DNA from: Lunularia cruciata
Lineage: Eukaryota > Streptophyta > Marchantiopsida > Lunulariales > Lunulariaceae
Assembly: GCA_948567375.1 (NCBI GenBank)
Contig: OX419762.1
Coordinates: 12,220,001-12,284,000, forward strand
DNA: 64,000 nucleotides
Direction of reading: 5' to 3'
The notes below the pieces were generated by a model that did no database searches, was not told where the DNA came from, and was given only the letters and a program-made list of their open reading frames with translations. The translations under genes were made by a program, and so were the position numbers. Below, piece after piece: positions 61,588 to 64,000 of the stretch. Every line of letters begins with the position of its first letter. Positions within the stretch are counted from its first letter, which is position 1.

Positions 61588-64000
61588 TTACAAGTCATCT
61601 AACTCGAGGTCCATTGTTAAAATGCTTTGAGCCAAAGGTCGCTTGGACGAAAATCCTCCTCTCTGAGCTGAGCGGCTGCCTGCTGAGCTACTACTGCTGG
61701 ATCCGGACCGACTTGACCTTGCACTGGACACTCCGGAGGGGAATTTGAGGCCGGCTTCTATGACCTTACTCTCGATCACATCCGCAACTTCAGCATTTTC
61801 CACAGCAATTGCTTTTAGCTTGTACAACGCATCCTTCACAGTTTCTCTCACCTCCACAAGTTGCATTTCCTTCTCAATCCTCTTGACCTCAGATGCACTG
61901 GAAAATGGAAACGACGAGACCTCGTTATGGGACTTTCTATATCTTGGCAGCTATAGCTTGATGACAGATGACTTTTACGATGATCTGTCTCTCAAATTCT
62001 ATTTATCTGTACTCACACTAAAATTCATTTTCTTCACATGGGTCGGTCTAACGTGAGTTAAATACATCATGTGAGTTACAGCAAGCAATTACAAAGGGGT
62101 TTTAAATACAAGTGAAGAGACGGATGCAAGGAACTGAACTAGGACGATCGTTTACTTCAGAATAGTATTACAAGCAGTGAGATACAGTGTTCAGTTTTAA
62201 GACCCAGAGAAGAAAGGAATGACATAGTATGTGATGAAACCTTGCGTGGGGATACAAGTATCTAGCTCTTTTCAGGTACTAGAGGTGAAATTCATTTGGC
62301 TTCGAGGGAAGTAGAAGGAAAGGATAGAGCCCAGTTTCTTACTCATGTTTGCTTTTGATATCTCTAGCCAGCTTCTGGAGCTGCAGGGTTGCCCGCCTGT
62401 GCTTCGCTGCCTGCTCGTCGGCCTCTTTACCTGCTGTTTCTACCTTCCTACGGAGGTCTCGGATAGTTTCGTCCACGGTGTTCCGTTCTTTCTCTGCATT
62501 CTCCAATCTTCTCTCAGCTTCGTTGAGTTCCTGTGGATCGGCAAATCAGACAGCTTTCTACAATTCGCCAGATTATCTTTATCCTAGAGTATATCATCCA
62601 TTCAAAGGAACCTCTTACTCCAATTGTGCGAGTTCCCATAACATGCTCTGCCGTTCTTGTAAGTACCCACACAAGACAGCACTCTTCTTATTTTCAGAGA
62701 ACTTTGTCTCGGAGCTTCTATAATGTAATCAAAAGAGCACCTTCTGGAGTAACAAAAGTTGGTGGTGAAATGTGAGAAGTTGTATCCTTGACTCAAATAT
62801 GCGTCACTAGTAGGTCTTTTAGTTTCGTACTTCTAAAAGTGCTGCTTCTTCTCTTTGTTTGAAGCGAGTGCGCTCCTTTGCTGTCTGATAGATTTGCTTA
62901 AGAATTTTCTGCTCGTTTGCCAACTCAATACTTTTTGGGGTGTTTAAGCTGCACCGCAATGCGTTGTTGGATTCCATTATTTCATCAGTTGCCTTTTCAA
63001 GTTGTCTTACATCTCTTTTCACCTGAGTAATCCGAGATAAGATTCCCATGAAAAAGTGGAAGTAGCGTCACACATGAAATCTTTACATGGAAACTAGCAT
63101 TTGATTTGACCGGCTTCTTAAACGTAGAGCATATCCTTTTCAACTTTCCTCCATTTTCCTCCATATTCTTTCCCATTTTCCTCCACTATCTACCGGGCAG
63201 CTAAACTTTCTGATTACAGAAAGAAAATATCTCGTTCACAGCGTGTCCTTTCAGATTGGAACTACCTTGAACTTAGAGCTGTTTCTACATATGTACCAGT
63301 TACCGAATCGATCTAGCATGTTCTTTTTCCAAGCTTATGACGTTATAGTTTCTGTAGCTCTTTGATTCGTAGCTATTAATTTGAGTTATCTCGAATGAAC
63401 AATGAACAGGGATGATAGAAAGATTGCATACCTTTTCAACGTCCTCTTCAAGCTTTGGTATTTGATCTTCAAGGAGCTGACGCTCCTGTGCAGCTTTGAT
63501 CACGTAGTAATTTGGTGATCGTGTTGTGCCATCTTCCATTTTTACTCGGGAGATCAGAGTCTCATACTTCTTTTGAAGCTGCAAGAGCGATAAAACCTTT
63601 GTGGTCAGTAAAACTAAGTAATAATTAGCGGCGGCTTGCAGTCTAAGTGAAGAGTCCCGCTCGCTATTGATGAATAATGCCAAATGAATGATCTAATCAC
63701 GTTTCCACTGATATAGGTCGGCGACAACAGAAAGATTGCCAACAGCTTGCCAATTTGGTTTCCATAACAATTAAGGATTTTAGTCATATCCTCATCGGAC
63801 CAAAACATGGGCAGGAAAATAGATACATCTGACGTCATTGTTACCTCCTGTACTTGGATTCCACGAACTTGAAAAGAGTACCTTGTCGATCTGATTAGCT
63901 AGTTTTTTCCGCTGCATCATCAAACGATGTAGTTCATCTTGTAAAGTTTTCAGCTGTGCCTTGGTCCTTTCGCGGCGTGCGTTGATTTCTCGTTTGTGAT
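61588..64000 (-). CDS. CCDC39: CCDC39/FAP59-like axonemal coiled-coil protein, last five exons (5' end outside window)
   Basis: With CCDC40, CCDC39 forms the ruler that sets the 96-nm repeat on ciliary doublet microtubules and places inner dynein arms and the nexin-dynein regulatory complex. Exons on the minus strand: 64000 (cut)-63882, 63578-63432, 63022-62831, 62530-62343, 61897-61588. Each boundary has GT donor and AG acceptor, and phases agree throughout (0,0,0, then a split GA|T codon), giving about 317 residues. The exon 63578-63432 product contains RSPNYYVIKAAQE, close to the conserved YYVIKAAQEKEEL of animal CCDC39. The next carries RFKQREE, and the last ends in a Ser/Arg-rich tail (SARSSRSGSSSSSS) like the family C-terminus. 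Everything before the tail is charged coiled coil. Stop TAA is at 61590-61588. I see no damage, so it looks functional. Confidence 0.88.

Noticed and set aside
63614-63838. 74-codon minus ORF overlapping the CCDC39 locus
   Set aside because: It lies in the intron between exons 63882 and 63578 and shows no coiled-coil or family similarity.

Overview
The window looks like nuclear DNA of a land plant, or a close algal relative, that still makes swimming sperm. Three things point this way. The right end carries the 3' half of a CCDC39/FAP59 gene, an axonemal ruler protein of motile cilia that flowering plants have lost. An intron-bearing elongator tRNA-Met of the plant type lies just behind it. 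The mobile DNA is plant-like Ty3/gypsy chromoviruses and a Ty1/copia element. The species cannot be named from sequence alone; a bryophyte, lycophyte, fern, cycad/Ginkgo relative or streptophyte alga would all fit.

Positions 1 to about 50,460 are a repeat-dominated block with no intact host gene. Six copies (A-F) of one chromovirus family are present: A (minus, runs off the left edge), B (minus, joined to A through a shared LTR), C (plus, short remnant), D (minus, full span with matching 5-bp target duplications), E (plus) and F (minus). E sits inside the gag region of an older Ty1/copia element G (22421-37285, matching 5-bp target duplications). The 3' LTR of G is also split by an unclassified ~2.2-kb repeat X. 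A second X copy lies in opposite orientation at about 47.4-49.6 kb. F sits inside a pogo-like DNA transposase gene whose two halves are 5.4 kb apart. All retroelements are broken fossils.

The chromovirus LTRs carry a conserved TATA box and, upstream of it, arrays that match the perfect heat-shock element (alternating GAA and TTC every 5 bp). This suggests a heat-responsive LTR promoter like that of ONSEN in Arabidopsis, but in a gypsy family.

From about 50,460 to 61,460 the sequence changes character: CG dinucleotides become common and no retroelement is recognisable. No firm gene was found apart from one 167-codon ORF of unknown nature (55631-56134). There is a small inverted-repeat element with a related inverted copy 1.1 kb away, and several perfect or near-perfect hairpins. 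The tRNA-Met gene (61463-61549) and the last five exons of CCDC39 (61588 to the right edge), both on the minus strand, close the window.
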